Assembly: GCA_900553035.1 (NCBI GenBank)
Contig: USCC01000026.1
Span: 1 to 24,022, forward strand
Direction: 5' to 3'
Origin: an uncultured Rhodospirillaceae bacterium
GTDB lineage: Bacteria; Pseudomonadota; Alphaproteobacteria; CAAGCB01; CAG-977
DNA: 24,022 nucleotides
The notes under the pieces are model-generated. The model was given only the letters and a program-made list of their open reading frames with translations, had not been told where the DNA came from and ran no database searches. Shown here piece by piece: positions 1-8,202 of the stretch (the stretch's first letter is position 1; each line of letters opens with the position of its first letter). Both the position numbers and the translations under genes were made by a program.

Positions 1-23
1 ACATCGCCCCCCGGCTTTCCCTG

Positions 24-58
24 AAAAAGAGGGGAATGAATCTCATCCCCCTCTTTTT
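24..58. terminator. Bidirectional intrinsic terminator
   Basis: An 11-bp perfect stem (24-34 with 48-58) encloses a 13-base loop. The stem starts with five A and ends with five T, so a T-tract follows the GC part on either strand. It lies 65 bases past the stop of the minus-strand GDYXXLXY gene and probably ends that unit. It may also serve a plus-strand gene to the left of the window. Confidence 0.8.
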
Positions 59-122
59 ATCCGGCTCGAAACAGAAAAAGGGCTCGTCCTGCAAAAGCCG
101 TTTCCGCCGCCGCCCTCAAAGC

Positions 123-647
123 TTAGAACAGAGCCGGCCGGCCGCCTTTTATCGTCGAACATTTCGCGGTCCATTCACGCCACGGCATCCCGTCCAAAAT
201 CAGATCAACCGGATACGGCGTCCCGTCGGCGTCAATCGACAGCAGAATCTGCGGTTTAAGCTCTGAACGGCGCAGAGCCTTTTCCAGAACAGGTGCACTT
301 TGTTCGGAAACATAGAAGCGCCGGACATTGTCATAAAAGCGTTTTCCCGAACAGGTTCCCCGGATAAAGACGGAACAATCGGAAGGCGTTCGTTCCTCCG
401 TCACCTGCAGAGTGTCCAGGCACAGGTAGGCCGGTCGGGAATACCTCCGTTTATTTTCCGCGCATTCGATTTCCTGGCCGTAATCAATGCGGATGGACAG
501 ATACTGCCCGGCCAGAAGGTCGCGCGGATCATATCCGGTAATCGACAGAGCAACCATCTGGCCGCTCATCCGGCCATGAGCCAGAACACCGACCCAAACA
601 GCCAGAACAATCAGAGGAAGAACAAGCAATGCAATCGTTTTTTTCAT
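123..647 (-). CDS. GDYXXLXY-family membrane-anchored protein
   Basis: This 174-residue protein has one N-terminal hydrophobic segment (about residues 4-23), which acts as a signal anchor or signal peptide. The rest is probably extracytoplasmic. After it comes DPRDLLAGQYLSIRIDY (residues 40-56), a slightly divergent form of the motif that names the GDYXXLXY family; the last motif positions are Ile instead of Leu and Tyr. Members usually lie beside DUF2157 or DUF4401 membrane proteins, and the same is true here. The ATG overlaps the stop of the upstream DUF2157 gene as ATGA, which implies translational coupling and a joint function. The biochemical role of the family is unknown. Cysteines at about residues 62, 76, 91 and 99 could form disulfides outside the cytoplasm (inference). 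Confidence 0.75.
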   Translation of the reverse strand: MKKTIALLVLPLIVLAVWVGVLAHGRMSGQMVALSITGYDPRDLLAGQYLSIRIDYGQEIECAENKRRYSRPAYLCLDTLQVTEERTPSDCSVFIRGTCSGKRFYDNVRRFYVSEQSAPVLEKALRRSELKPQILLSIDADGTPYPVDLILDGMPWREWTAKCSTIKGGRPALF

Positions 648-1753
648 GACGCGTTCTCCTTCTTCATTCGTGCCGCCGCCAGCCGCCGCACTTTTTTCCA
701 GGCGACCGCCGCCGTAATAATCAGAACACCCGACAGGATCAACCCGAAGCCCGTCATCATCAAAGACCCGAACAGATCAAAGAAAGTCCACAGGATCCGG
801 AAAATGAAAACAGCTGTCATGCCATTGAACAAACGTCGGCTCTCGGTTTCATAGGCAAAAACACACAAGGCCGCCAGAATAAGCAGGGAGAACAGGAAAA
901 AGACAAGCGGGCCGGCCGGGACAATCAAAGCGGCAAGGAAATAAACGCCCCCTGTCCCGAAAATGCTTTTTTTAACACGCGGCGTCAGAGGCAGCACGAA
1001 TTTAACGACGCACAGGAACGCCAGAATGCACAGGAAAAGCAGGAGCAGCGAGGTATCCGAAGAAATGACGTGCCTCCCGCGGATAAAAACCAGAGGCCAC
1101 ATGAATCCCAGAGCCGAATAAAAGAAAAGAGACGCGGCCGCCGACACGGCGATTTTTTTCCGATACGCGAACAGCACGACGTAAACGGCGAAAAACAGGA
1201 ATGAAACGAAAAGGAACGGCGGGACAGGAAGACTGTGGAACCATCTCCAGATTTCATGCCCCCAGGGCGACGCCATGAACGAAAAGAAAGCGACCGGCAG
1301 CCAGACGTAAGCCAGCACCGCCCTTTTCGTCAGGAACAGAAGCGGCAGAGACAGAGCCGACCAGAACAGAAAAGCTTTGTAAGCGTCGCTCCGGATATGG
1401 AACACCTGCCCGACCAGACCGATCGCGGCAAAAAACGACAGAGCGTACAGAACAATGCCCGCCTCAAAGGCCGTCGGCTTTTTATTCTGCAGGGCGCACA
1501 GCCCCCCTGCGCCGCCGATCAGCGACAGAAACATGCCGCCCAGCTTCACGCTGTCCGGAATATCGCGCCAGTTCGAGGCGACCAGGGCGCACAGACCGCA
1601 TCCCAGAGCCAGAACGCCTAAAAAAATGAAAACCGCAGACGGTGTCATCAGACGGGGTCGCTGTTTTTCATAACTTAAAATAGAACCGGCCTGTTCCGGC
1701 GTAATAATTCCGCCGGCGACCCAGTCTTCCGTTTTTTGGGATAAGGACCCCAT
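644..1753 (-). CDS. DUF2157 multi-spanning membrane protein
   Basis: The protein has 369 residues when read from the ATG at 1753. A TTG start six codons upstream is possible, but the ATG has the better-placed ribosome site. A soluble N-terminus (about 1-40) holds a pattern typical of DUF2157 proteins, a WVAGGIITPEQA stretch followed by SILSYEKQRP. About ten hydrophobic helices follow, rich in Phe and Leu, with a short basic tail. It is an inner-membrane protein of unknown function. Its stop overlaps the start of the GDYXXLXY gene by four bases, so the two form a unit. The family call rests on the N-terminal motif, the overall topology and the partner gene. Confidence 0.78.
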   Translation of the reverse strand: MGSLSQKTEDWVAGGIITPEQAGSILSYEKQRPRLMTPSAVFIFLGVLALGCGLCALVASNWRDIPDSVKLGGMFLSLIGGAGGLCALQNKKPTAFEAGIVLYALSFFAAIGLVGQVFHIRSDAYKAFLFWSALSLPLLFLTKRAVLAYVWLPVAFFSFMASPWGHEIWRWFHSLPVPPFLFVSFLFFAVYVVLFAYRKKIAVSAAASLFFYSALGFMWPLVFIRGRHVISSDTSLLLLFLCILAFLCVVKFVLPLTPRVKKSIFGTGGVYFLAALIVPAGPLVFFLFSLLILAALCVFAYETESRRLFNGMTAVFIFRILWTFFDLFGSLMMTGFGLILSGVLIITAAVAWKKVRRLAAARMKKENAS

Positions 1754-1758
1754 GCTCA

Positions 1759-1766
1759 CCTTCCTT
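1759..1766 (-). promoter_or_regulatory. Ribosome binding site deciding the DUF2157 start
   Basis: On the minus strand AAGGAAGG lies five bases before the ATG at 1753. This favours that ATG over the TTG at 1771, which would overlap the site. Confidence 0.6.
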
Positions 1767-1789
1767 AACAATTTTGATTAAAAAAGGAT

Positions 1790-1819
1790 ACAATATCTTT
1801 TCCGGGCATTAAAGCTCAA
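1790..1819 (-). promoter_or_regulatory. Candidate sigma-70 promoter for the DUF2157 unit
   Basis: Read on the minus strand, TTGAGC and TATTGT are separated by 18 bases. Each matches consensus at four of six positions. It sits 37 bases before the ATG at 1753, in the divergent gap shared with the DUF3015 promoter. Confidence 0.35.
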
Positions 1820-1840
1820 AAACTTATCCTTATTGTTCTA

Positions 1841-1870
1841 TTTACATCTGTGTTTCATTTTTATTATAAT
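1841..1870 (+). promoter_or_regulatory. Strong sigma-70-like promoter for the DUF3015 gene
   Basis: TTTACA (1841-1846) and a perfect TATAAT (1865-1870) are separated by 18 bases. The start codon is 37 bases past the -10 box, giving a short leader that contains AAGGAG at 1896-1901. The promoter should drive the DUF3015 gene and, through the 25-base gap, probably the DUF4105 gene. Confidence 0.65.
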
Positions 1871-1907
1871 CATTTCCGGTTTGTTTTTGTTTATCAAGGA
1901 GAATTCA

Positions 1908-2357
1908 ATGAAAAAAGTATTCGTCTCCGCCGCTGTTGCGGCCGCGTTTTATGCTTCTTCCGCCTTTGCCATCGACAGCACGGGTTGCGGTCTGGGATCC
2001 ATGGCGTTCAAAGGCATGTCGGGTCCGGCTCCGCAGATTCTGGCCGTAACGACAAACGGCTTCTTCGGCACACAGACGTTCGGCATTACGTCGGGGACTT
2101 CGGGTTGCGACACGAACGGCCGTGTCACGGGCGGTACGGGTCGCATGTTTGCCTTCCTGGAAAAGAATTTTGAACAGTTCGCCGCCGATGCCGCGCGCGG
2201 CCACGGTGAAACAATCGATACAATCGCCTCCATCATGGGCGTTTCTTCGGAAAAAGCCGGTTCCGTCGCCCAGCAGAACTTTGCCGTCCTGTTTTCGGGC
2301 GAAGACGTTTCCGCTCTGACAGTTTCCCTGAAAATGTCCGAGCTGCTGAACGCCTGA
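1908..2357 (+). CDS. Secreted DUF3015 family protein
   Basis: The 149-residue product begins at the ATG at 1908, six bases after AAGGAG. An upstream in-frame ATG at 1833 is rejected because it lies before the promoter and would bury the signal peptide. Residues 1-21 are a classical signal peptide ending in SAFA, with cleavage predicted before IDSTGCGLG. The mature start (TGCGLGSMAFKG), the segment TTNGFFGTQTFGITSGTSGC and the later FLEKNFEQFAADAARGHGE stretch fit the DUF3015 pattern as I recall it. The two glycine-flanked cysteines (about residues 27 and 64) could form a disulfide. The protein is periplasmic or surface-exposed, and the function of the family is unknown. The DUF4105 gene begins 25 bases downstream with no terminator between them, so they are probably cotranscribed. 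Confidence 0.8.
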   Translation: MKKVFVSAAVAAAFYASSAFAIDSTGCGLGSMAFKGMSGPAPQILAVTTNGFFGTQTFGITSGTSGCDTNGRVTGGTGRMFAFLEKNFEQFAADAARGHGETIDTIASIMGVSSEKAGSVAQQNFAVLFSGEDVSALTVSLKMSELLNA

Positions 2358-2382
2358 AAGACTTAAGACTGTATATGAATAA

Positions 2383-4332
2383 ATGAAACCCGTTTTAACG
2401 GTGCTGGTGTCGGGGCTTTGCCTGGGTATTGTTTTCTGTGCCCGGGCGGAGCCCCCGCCTTTATCCCCGGAAACGGAAGAGCGGGTTGCTTCCTTGATTC
2501 GGCGCGCGGATGAGCTTCATTTATCCGAAACAAAGCAATGGCGTGCCCTGATGCATTATCACGACCGCCTGCTGACGCATGAAAGCACAATCGACAGCGC
2601 CGGATTTTTCCTGGCGGAAGACGGCCGGGAAAACCCCGCTTCAGAGCTGAAGGCCACGTTGCGGGCGTTTTTCCGTCCGTCGGGCAGTATCCCGGCCAAA
2701 GACGGCGAATCCGGAGACTACCGCCATCCGCAATGCCTGTTTCCCGCCCGTCTTGCGTGGCTGGATCAGGAACTCGGTTTTCGTCGGGATCTGCCGCATG
2801 TCAAGTGCGTTGAATATGACGCTTTCCGCGAAAAAGTGAACGGACGCCGTCTCGCCTTCATCTACACCAGCGCCTATATCGGCAATCCCGCCTCTTTTTT
2901 CGGGCACACGCTTTTGCGTATTGACGGCCCCGAAGACCTTCCCCTTCTGTCCCATGCTGTCAATTACGGTGCGGTGACGGGGGCCGACGGCGGAATCCCC
3001 TTTATGGTCAAGGGCGTTTTCGGCGGCTATCCCGGCGTTTTTTCGGTCTCGCCTTATTATGACGCGGTCAACACGTACAATAATATGGAAAATCGCGACA
3101 TCTGGGAATACCGTCTGACGCTTCCGCAGGAACAGATCGATTTCCTGACGGCCCATATCTGGGAAGCCGGGAATAATTACGCGGATTATTACTTTTTTTC
3201 CGAAAACTGCTCCTACATGCTGATGGAAATGCTGGACGCGGTTTACCCGGACGCCGGGCTGGCCGACCGGTTTAACCGTCCCTATTTTTCAAATTATGTC
3301 GTTCCGGCCGATACCATACGCACGCTTTTAAACCGTCCTGGCATTCTGGAAAAAGCCGTTTACCGTCCCTCGCGGCGTACCCGCATCCGGCATTCCTACG
3401 CCCATCTGTCCGAAGCGGAGAAAAAAGAGCTGCGCAAAGTCCTGCATGCGCCGCGCCGCCCCGACGAAGTCATGGATTCGCCGTTGACGCCCGTTCAAAA
3501 AGCCAACGTTCTGGAAACGGCGTACGAATACCTTCAGTATGAATTCCTGGCCCGGCATATCGGGTTGGAGGAAATGCGCGCCGATACGGTCCGACTGCTG
3601 AGCGCCCGAAGCCGTATTCCGGAAAAATCCGACTTTCCGGAGATTCCTGTTCCCGCCGTCCGGCCGGATCAGGGGCATGGCTCTGCCATGGTCGGGATGT
3701 ACGGCGGACGACGCAACGGGCGGACGTTCATTGACCTGCGCCTGCGTCCTGCCTATCACGCCCTGTCGGATGAAACGGGCGGTTATATCCCGTTCGAGGA
3801 AATCAGCTATCTGGACACGGAACTGCGCTGGTACGAAGCGGCGAACGAGCTTCGCGTCGAGCGGCTGACGCTTATGGGACTGCGTTCGCTGGCTCCGCGG
3901 AACGAACTGTTCAAGCCGCTGGCCTTTCACATTGCGGCGGGGCTTGAAAGTTATGCCTATCCGCCGAAGGACGAAGAAGGATACGTTTTCTTTCTGGACG
4001 GCGGCATCGGGCTTTCCTATGAAATTCTGCCGCGCACGGTCTTTTTCGGATTTGCCAACCTGCACGGAAAAGCCGGCGGGTTTCTGCCGCATAACGGTCT
4101 CGGCGGCGCGGGGCTTCAGGTCGGGATGAACGCAAGCTTTGACAAGATCCGCCTGTCTGCCGACGTCGAACGGATTTTCTATACGGACAGAGCCGCCGAC
4201 ACAACGCGCTACGGCGCCGAAGCCTCTTTTTCCGTGTCACGGAACCTGACGTTCAACATTCGCTGGACGTTTGAAGACAACCGCCGCAACGACGTGCATG
4301 AAGGCCGAGCCGGCTTCCAGTATTTCTTTTAA
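2383..4332 (+). CDS. Exported DUF4105 (Lnb N-terminal-like) protein with C-terminal barrel
   Basis: The 649-residue protein has a signal peptide (about 1-22, ending ARA). An N-terminal helical part (25-115) is followed by the DUF4105 or Lnb-like domain (about 115-290). That domain shows NPASFFGHTLLRID with His175 and FFSENCSYMLMEMLD with Cys276, an arrangement like a cysteine-peptidase or NlpC/P60-type fold. About residues 425-649 are rich in alternating hydrophobic residues and aromatics and end in QYFF. The terminal Phe is typical of outer-membrane beta-barrels. Gram-positive Lnb is a lipoprotein acyl-transfer enzyme, but the substrate of these large proteobacterial forms is not known to me. 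The gene follows DUF3015 with a weak ribosome site. Its stop codon overlaps the stop of the convergent CheA-like gene by two bases. Confidence 0.78.
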   Translation: MKPVLTVLVSGLCLGIVFCARAEPPPLSPETEERVASLIRRADELHLSETKQWRALMHYHDRLLTHESTIDSAGFFLAEDGRENPASELKATLRAFFRPSGSIPAKDGESGDYRHPQCLFPARLAWLDQELGFRRDLPHVKCVEYDAFREKVNGRRLAFIYTSAYIGNPASFFGHTLLRIDGPEDLPLLSHAVNYGAVTGADGGIPFMVKGVFGGYPGVFSVSPYYDAVNTYNNMENRDIWEYRLTLPQEQIDFLTAHIWEAGNNYADYYFFSENCSYMLMEMLDAVYPDAGLADRFNRPYFSNYVVPADTIRTLLNRPGILEKAVYRPSRRTRIRHSYAHLSEAEKKELRKVLHAPRRPDEVMDSPLTPVQKANVLETAYEYLQYEFLARHIGLEEMRADTVRLLSARSRIPEKSDFPEIPVPAVRPDQGHGSAMVGMYGGRRNGRTFIDLRLRPAYHALSDETGGYIPFEEISYLDTELRWYEAANELRVERLTLMGLRSLAPRNELFKPLAFHIAAGLESYAYPPKDEEGYVFFLDGGIGLSYEILPRTVFFGFANLHGKAGGFLPHNGLGGAGLQVGMNASFDKIRLSADVERIFYTDRAADTTRYGAEASFSVSRNLTFNIRWTFEDNRRNDVHEGRAGFQYFF

Positions 4333-7169
4333 GGTTTTCCATTCAGAAGCGGAATTCGGGCTCCCTCATAGACAATGAAGTCTTCGCCGGTATTTTCCGG
4401 TATGATGTCGGCGATATCGACGACCTCCTGAACGGCCAGTCCGAATTCCTTCAGCAGAAGGACGGCGCGGGCATAGGGAAAATCCGGTTCACCCGAAAAA
4501 TCGCGCAGGGGAAGCTTCCTTTCCCCATCCGCCGCCGGGATTGTTCCGTCACTTCCGCAGCCGGTAAACGCATCAATCCGTTCGACACATTCAATCGGGA
4601 CAGCCCCCGAAAGATCCGGAGCGCCTTTAAAAATCAGGAACGAAACCGAAGGCGCCGGACGCGCGGTTTCGATTTCCGACACCTCCTCCTCTTTTCCATC
4701 GGCCGCCAAGGGCAGAGGATACAGGCGCAACAGGAAGGACATGTCCAGCATCGGAATATCTGCCCCGCTTTCCAACGTGACACAGGGCATCATAAAGGGC
4801 CGCTCACGGTCAGCGCGGTCAGGAAAAAAGGCCGCCGCCCGCTCGGCGTCGAAAACCTGACGAACGGGCAGAAGGAAGGAAAAAACGCCGGTTCGCACGA
4901 CAATGCCATACGCCGGTTCCGATTCCCGGATGTCGACGGGCAGTTCCATGATCGGCAGGATACGGCCTCCGCGTTCCATAAACCGGAAACCGCCCTCCTC
5001 CCACATTCTGTTTTCGACGCCGTCAAGCGCGAACGTTTCGACCACCATGGCCAGCGGCAGAACAAACTTCGTCCCCGCGGTTTCAAACACCAGAACCGGA
5101 CCGAGCAGAAAATACTTCGGCAGGACAAACGCGACGTGGAAACCCTCGGAAAAAGAAGCTTCAATGCGCCCGCCCACTTTTTCCAGAATCTTTGCGGACG
5201 CCAGAAGCCCCCGCATGTCCGACTGGCGCATGACCGAAGGATGAAAAAGATACGGCATCAGTTCCCCGCCGTTCATTTCTTCAGCTTTTTCGGGCGGAAC
5301 AAGGCCGGCCTGCCGGACGGCGCGGCGCAGGTCTTCCAACGGGAAGCTCGTGCCGCTGTCCGAAAAAACAATGCGCAGCAAAGCCCCTTCATCCGCCGCG
5401 GACACACGCATCCCGACACCGGCGGAAGCGTCCGCAGAAACGGCATAGCGCAGAGAATTGTCACACAGGCGCGTCAAAATCTGACGAATCGCTTCTTCAG
5501 CTTCCAGATCCGCCGCCGCACCCTCGGCGCACTCAATATCCAGCGTGAAGGGACGGCGGTATTTTTCGGCCTTCCGGGCGGCGAAGGTTTCCAACGAACG
5601 GAATGTCTCGCGCAACGGCCGGGATCGCAGACGCATCAGCAGTTCCGTCAGCCCCTCCGCCGCATCGACGGCATTCCGGAAGGCGGACAGGACGCCCGCA
5701 TGATGACTTTCCCCCAGTGCGCCGCGCAGAACGGCACGGGAGCGCACCAGATCAACGATGTCCTTCTGTATTTCCAGGGTATCCGGCGGCCAGGAGACTG
5801 CTTTAAGCGTCTCCTGCAATGTTTCATACATCTCTGTCTGGCGCAGAAGGGATTTTTCGGCATGGCGGGTCTGCATTGTCTGGAACGACAGATCGTTTTC
5901 CAGAACCGCCGCCTTTTCTTTCAGCAGGCGGTAGCGTTTAATCTGATCCGCCCACTCCAGCTGCATTTTTTCAATTTTGCGGCGTTCCTCGGCCAGGCGC
6001 TCCTGTGCTTCGTCGCAGGCTCTCTGTTTTTCATCGCACCGGATGCTCAGCTCATCAATCTGTGCCTCGGCATCGCTGTATCGGCTGTTCATTTCGCGGA
6101 GTGTGTTTTCCGAATCGGCCGCCTGCTGTTTCAGCTGCTGTATCTGGAGACGCAGTTCGGTTTCCAGATGCTGGTTCATTTCAGCCTTGCCGCGCAACCC
6201 TTCTTCAAGCTCCCGGAGTTCTGCCGCGCTGGCCTGCAGGTTTCTTTCCTTTTCCTCCATCCGCCGGCTCAGCTCCGCCTGCGCCGCTTCTTTCTTATCC
6301 AGGCTTTTGCGTTCATCCTGCAGTTCAATCCGCGACTGTGCCAGTTCTTCTTCCAAGGCCAGCAGTTCGGTTTCCCGGCGGCGGAGTTCCTCTTCGCGTT
6401 CGCCGCGCAGGGCTTCGGCCTGTTCCACTTCGGCTTTCAGAGCCGTCAGGCGGCGGTTCTGTTCTTCCATTTCCGCCTTCGTGCCAAGGCTTTCCTTTTC
6501 CTGTTCGGCCAAAGCGTCCGTTTTTGCCTCGATTTCGCTTTCCTTTTCCCGCAGACGGACAAATGCGGACGACAGATCGTTCTCGGACAGAAGAATTTTC
6601 TTTTCGCCTTCAAAAAGCCGGTTTTCGCGTTCCTTCAGCGCGGCTTCCTGATCGGCCAGAGACTGGGACCAGACGACAAGCTCCTCTTCCCGGCCATCCA
6701 GAGACGCTTCCTGTTCGCGGATTTTCTTTTCCTTGGCGGAAAGAAGTTTGGCCGTCTGCCAGAGCTTGGCCGGCATCGCCTCCGGCTCACGGGGCGAAGG
6801 CAGGTCATCTGTCTTTTGGGATTCGGGCAACAGATCCGCGTCGGTCTCGCGCGGCTCGCGCCCCAGCATCATGGCCGAAGAAGCGATTTTCCGCAGACGG
6901 CGGAATTTCATCAGAATGGGGGGCAGGACTTCCAGCCCGCGGCGGCCGGAACGGTAATCCGCAATTTCCGCCAAAGCCGCTTCGGACAGGGCATGGGATC
7001 GCCCGAATCCCAAAAACGGCGCCGTCCCGCGCACAAAAAGGAACAGATCGGCCAGCGCGGACCAGACGTTTTCATCGGCAGGGTTTTCCTCCAGCCGCGG
7101 CAGAATTTCCTCCAGACCGGCCAGTTCGTCGTCGGTGCGTGACAGAAACTCTTTAAGCAGATCCGGCAT
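4329..7169 (-). CDS. CheA-like coiled-coil protein with degenerate kinase features
   Basis: The protein has 946 residues. Residues 1-105 resemble a CheA P1/Hpt helical bundle, but where CheA has HTxKGxxxFLGF this protein has LFVRGTAPFLGF. The phospho-acceptor His is therefore Leu44. Residues about 140-450 form a long Glu/Lys/Gln-rich coiled coil. Residues about 530-685 resemble a GHKL ATPase domain: the N-box keeps Asn571 (LCDNSLRYA) and a DSG is at 604-606, but the glycines of the second G-box are mostly replaced (DMRGLLASAKILEKVGGRIE). Residues about 690-830 look like a CheW-type domain, and 850-946 may be a second one. It lies 57 bases downstream of chpT on the same strand. I infer a cytoplasmic scaffold or pseudokinase, with ATP binding uncertain. 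No chemotaxis genes are nearby. Confidence 0.7.
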   Translation of the reverse strand: MPDLLKEFLSRTDDELAGLEEILPRLEENPADENVWSALADLFLFVRGTAPFLGFGRSHALSEAALAEIADYRSGRRGLEVLPPILMKFRRLRKIASSAMMLGREPRETDADLLPESQKTDDLPSPREPEAMPAKLWQTAKLLSAKEKKIREQEASLDGREEELVVWSQSLADQEAALKERENRLFEGEKKILLSENDLSSAFVRLREKESEIEAKTDALAEQEKESLGTKAEMEEQNRRLTALKAEVEQAEALRGEREEELRRRETELLALEEELAQSRIELQDERKSLDKKEAAQAELSRRMEEKERNLQASAAELRELEEGLRGKAEMNQHLETELRLQIQQLKQQAADSENTLREMNSRYSDAEAQIDELSIRCDEKQRACDEAQERLAEERRKIEKMQLEWADQIKRYRLLKEKAAVLENDLSFQTMQTRHAEKSLLRQTEMYETLQETLKAVSWPPDTLEIQKDIVDLVRSRAVLRGALGESHHAGVLSAFRNAVDAAEGLTELLMRLRSRPLRETFRSLETFAARKAEKYRRPFTLDIECAEGAAADLEAEEAIRQILTRLCDNSLRYAVSADASAGVGMRVSAADEGALLRIVFSDSGTSFPLEDLRRAVRQAGLVPPEKAEEMNGGELMPYLFHPSVMRQSDMRGLLASAKILEKVGGRIEASFSEGFHVAFVLPKYFLLGPVLVFETAGTKFVLPLAMVVETFALDGVENRMWEEGGFRFMERGGRILPIMELPVDIRESEPAYGIVVRTGVFSFLLPVRQVFDAERAAAFFPDRADRERPFMMPCVTLESGADIPMLDMSFLLRLYPLPLAADGKEEEVSEIETARPAPSVSFLIFKGAPDLSGAVPIECVERIDAFTGCGSDGTIPAADGERKLPLRDFSGEPDFPYARAVLLLKEFGLAVQEVVDIADIIPENTGEDFIVYEGARIPLLNGKP

Positions 7170-7226
7170 TCTTTAAATTCCCTCTTTTCATTTGGGACAT
7201 CATACCGTTCTTCGCCGGAAAATGCA

Positions 7227-7841
7227 CTATTCTTTAGCACTTAAAACAAAATCGATGCCGGTTTCGTTCCGGCGGAAATCCAGCTTCCATCCCTGTTCCT
7301 GCAGTACGGAAATCAGGAAAAGCGCCCCGGCCTGTTTCGGTGAAGCTTCCGTCCGCCGCCCGGCCAGCACTTCCTCGGTTTCGGGATCCAGCAGAACCTT
7401 GCGGCCTTCGCCACAGACATGAAGCCGTTTTTCGCCCGCTTTCGCCTCGATTTTCAACCGGCCGCCGCGCACCAGGCTTTCCGCCGCACTCTGAACGGCC
7501 AGAAGCATCAGACGGAACGCGAAAAGAGGCATTTCGGAATCAACGTTCCATTCGCATGTGAATCGGACGACACTGTTTTCCATGGAACGGAGATAATTTT
7601 CCGTCAGCTGACGTGCGGCCTCCTCCCCGCTCAACGGCCCTTCATTCCCGTAGGCGGCTCGAAAAAAACTCAGACGCGCGACAAGGATACCCGCTCCGCT
7701 TTCGGCCAGCCGAAGGGTCTCCGCATCTGCGCCGCCGTCTTCGGACAGCAGCTCCAAACTGTTGGACACAGCGCCGACCGCTCCGGCCAGATCATGACAC
7801 AGGCGTGTAACACAAACTTTCGACAGCGATAAAGCAGACAC
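7227..7841 (-). CDS. chpT: ChpT histidine phosphotransferase
   Basis: The 204-residue product starts at GTG (7841), six bases after a GGGGGAGG ribosome site. The segment VTRLCHDLAGAVGAVSNSLE contains the phosphate-carrying His16 in the CHDL context that marks ChpT. The N-terminal part forms the two-helix dimerisation domain. The C-terminal part (about 85-204) resembles a degenerate kinase ATPase fold without a functional ATP site, as expected for the family. In Caulobacter ChpT passes phosphate from CckA to the cell-cycle regulators CtrA and CpdR. It is found in Alphaproteobacteria and is the best lineage marker in the window. The gene is first in a minus-strand unit with the CheA-like gene and diverges from a small unknown gene. 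Confidence 0.9.
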   Translation of the reverse strand: MSALSLSKVCVTRLCHDLAGAVGAVSNSLELLSEDGGADAETLRLAESGAGILVARLSFFRAAYGNEGPLSGEEAARQLTENYLRSMENSVVRFTCEWNVDSEMPLFAFRLMLLAVQSAAESLVRGGRLKIEAKAGEKRLHVCGEGRKVLLDPETEEVLAGRRTEASPKQAGALFLISVLQEQGWKLDFRRNETGIDFVLSAKE

Positions 7842-7873
7842 GGAAGGCCTCCCCCTTATATTTATATCCCGGA

Positions 7874-7902
7874 TGGACTTGCTCTCCCTTTTTCTGTATA
7901 CT
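7874..7902 (+). promoter_or_regulatory. Candidate promoter for the small-gene/pilin unit
   Basis: TGGACT (four of six matches to the -35 consensus) and TATACT (five of six) are separated by 17 bases. The GTG start of the small gene is 46 bases past the -10 box. The site lies in the 107-base divergent gap with chpT. Confidence 0.5.
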
Positions 7903-7910
7903 ATTTAAGT

Positions 7911-7923
7911 TAAACAATGTTTA
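7911..7923. promoter_or_regulatory. Palindrome in the chpT divergent gap, possible operator
   Basis: TAAAC-AAT-GTTTA is a perfect 5-3-5 inverted repeat just past the candidate -10 box. It would lie near the transcription start and could be a repressor site. No known regulator is recognised, and short AT-rich palindromes do occur by chance. Confidence 0.3.
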
Positions 7924-7948
7924 CCAAACGGCAAAAAGGATATCGGAC

Positions 7949-8188
7949 GTGAGCAATGTTTCCCTCGGAAATTCCGGACTGAACATCAGTACCGACCATA
8001 TCCAGGTCGGTTCAAAACGCGCACCGACCCCGGGAATCCAAGACGTTCAGGCCGCTTCCCCTCAGGACGCCCGGACGCCTTTCCGCCGCGAGGTTCCCCA
8101 TACGGAACGCTCCGAATTTGTCGAGGTTGAGGGGAAAAAATATTTCCTGAACGCTCCCCGCGGAACGTACGTCAACATCCTGGTTTAA
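7949..8188 (+). CDS. Small hypothetical protein upstream of the pilin
   Basis: This 79-residue protein starts at GTG, eight bases after AAAAGGA, and ends 14 bases before the pilin gene. I do not recognise its family. It has no signal peptide or membrane segment. The first 50 residues are polar, rich in Ser, Pro and Gln, and look disordered. The C-terminal third (SEFVEVEGKKYFLNAPRGT) has an alternating pattern that suggests a short beta-hairpin domain. The gap size, the shared strand, and its place between a plausible promoter and the prepilin support a real cotranscribed gene. A role linked to the pilin is only suggested by position. Confidence 0.6.
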   Translation: MSNVSLGNSGLNISTDHIQVGSKRAPTPGIQDVQAASPQDARTPFRREVPHTERSEFVEVEGKKYFLNAPRGTYVNILV

Positions 8189-8202
8189 AGAGGCCGTGTC
8201 CC

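Noticed and set aside
5136..7142. A 668-codon plus-strand open frame opposite the CheA-like gene
   Set aside because: It is rich in Phe, Arg and Gln, as expected from the complement of a Glu/Lys/Leu coiled coil. It shows no domain, and the minus-strand gene has recognisable domains and a ribosome site.
7903..7915. CtrA box upstream of the small gene
   Set aside because: Two TTAA half-sites are present but only one base apart, not the seven of the TTAA-N7-TTAA consensus.
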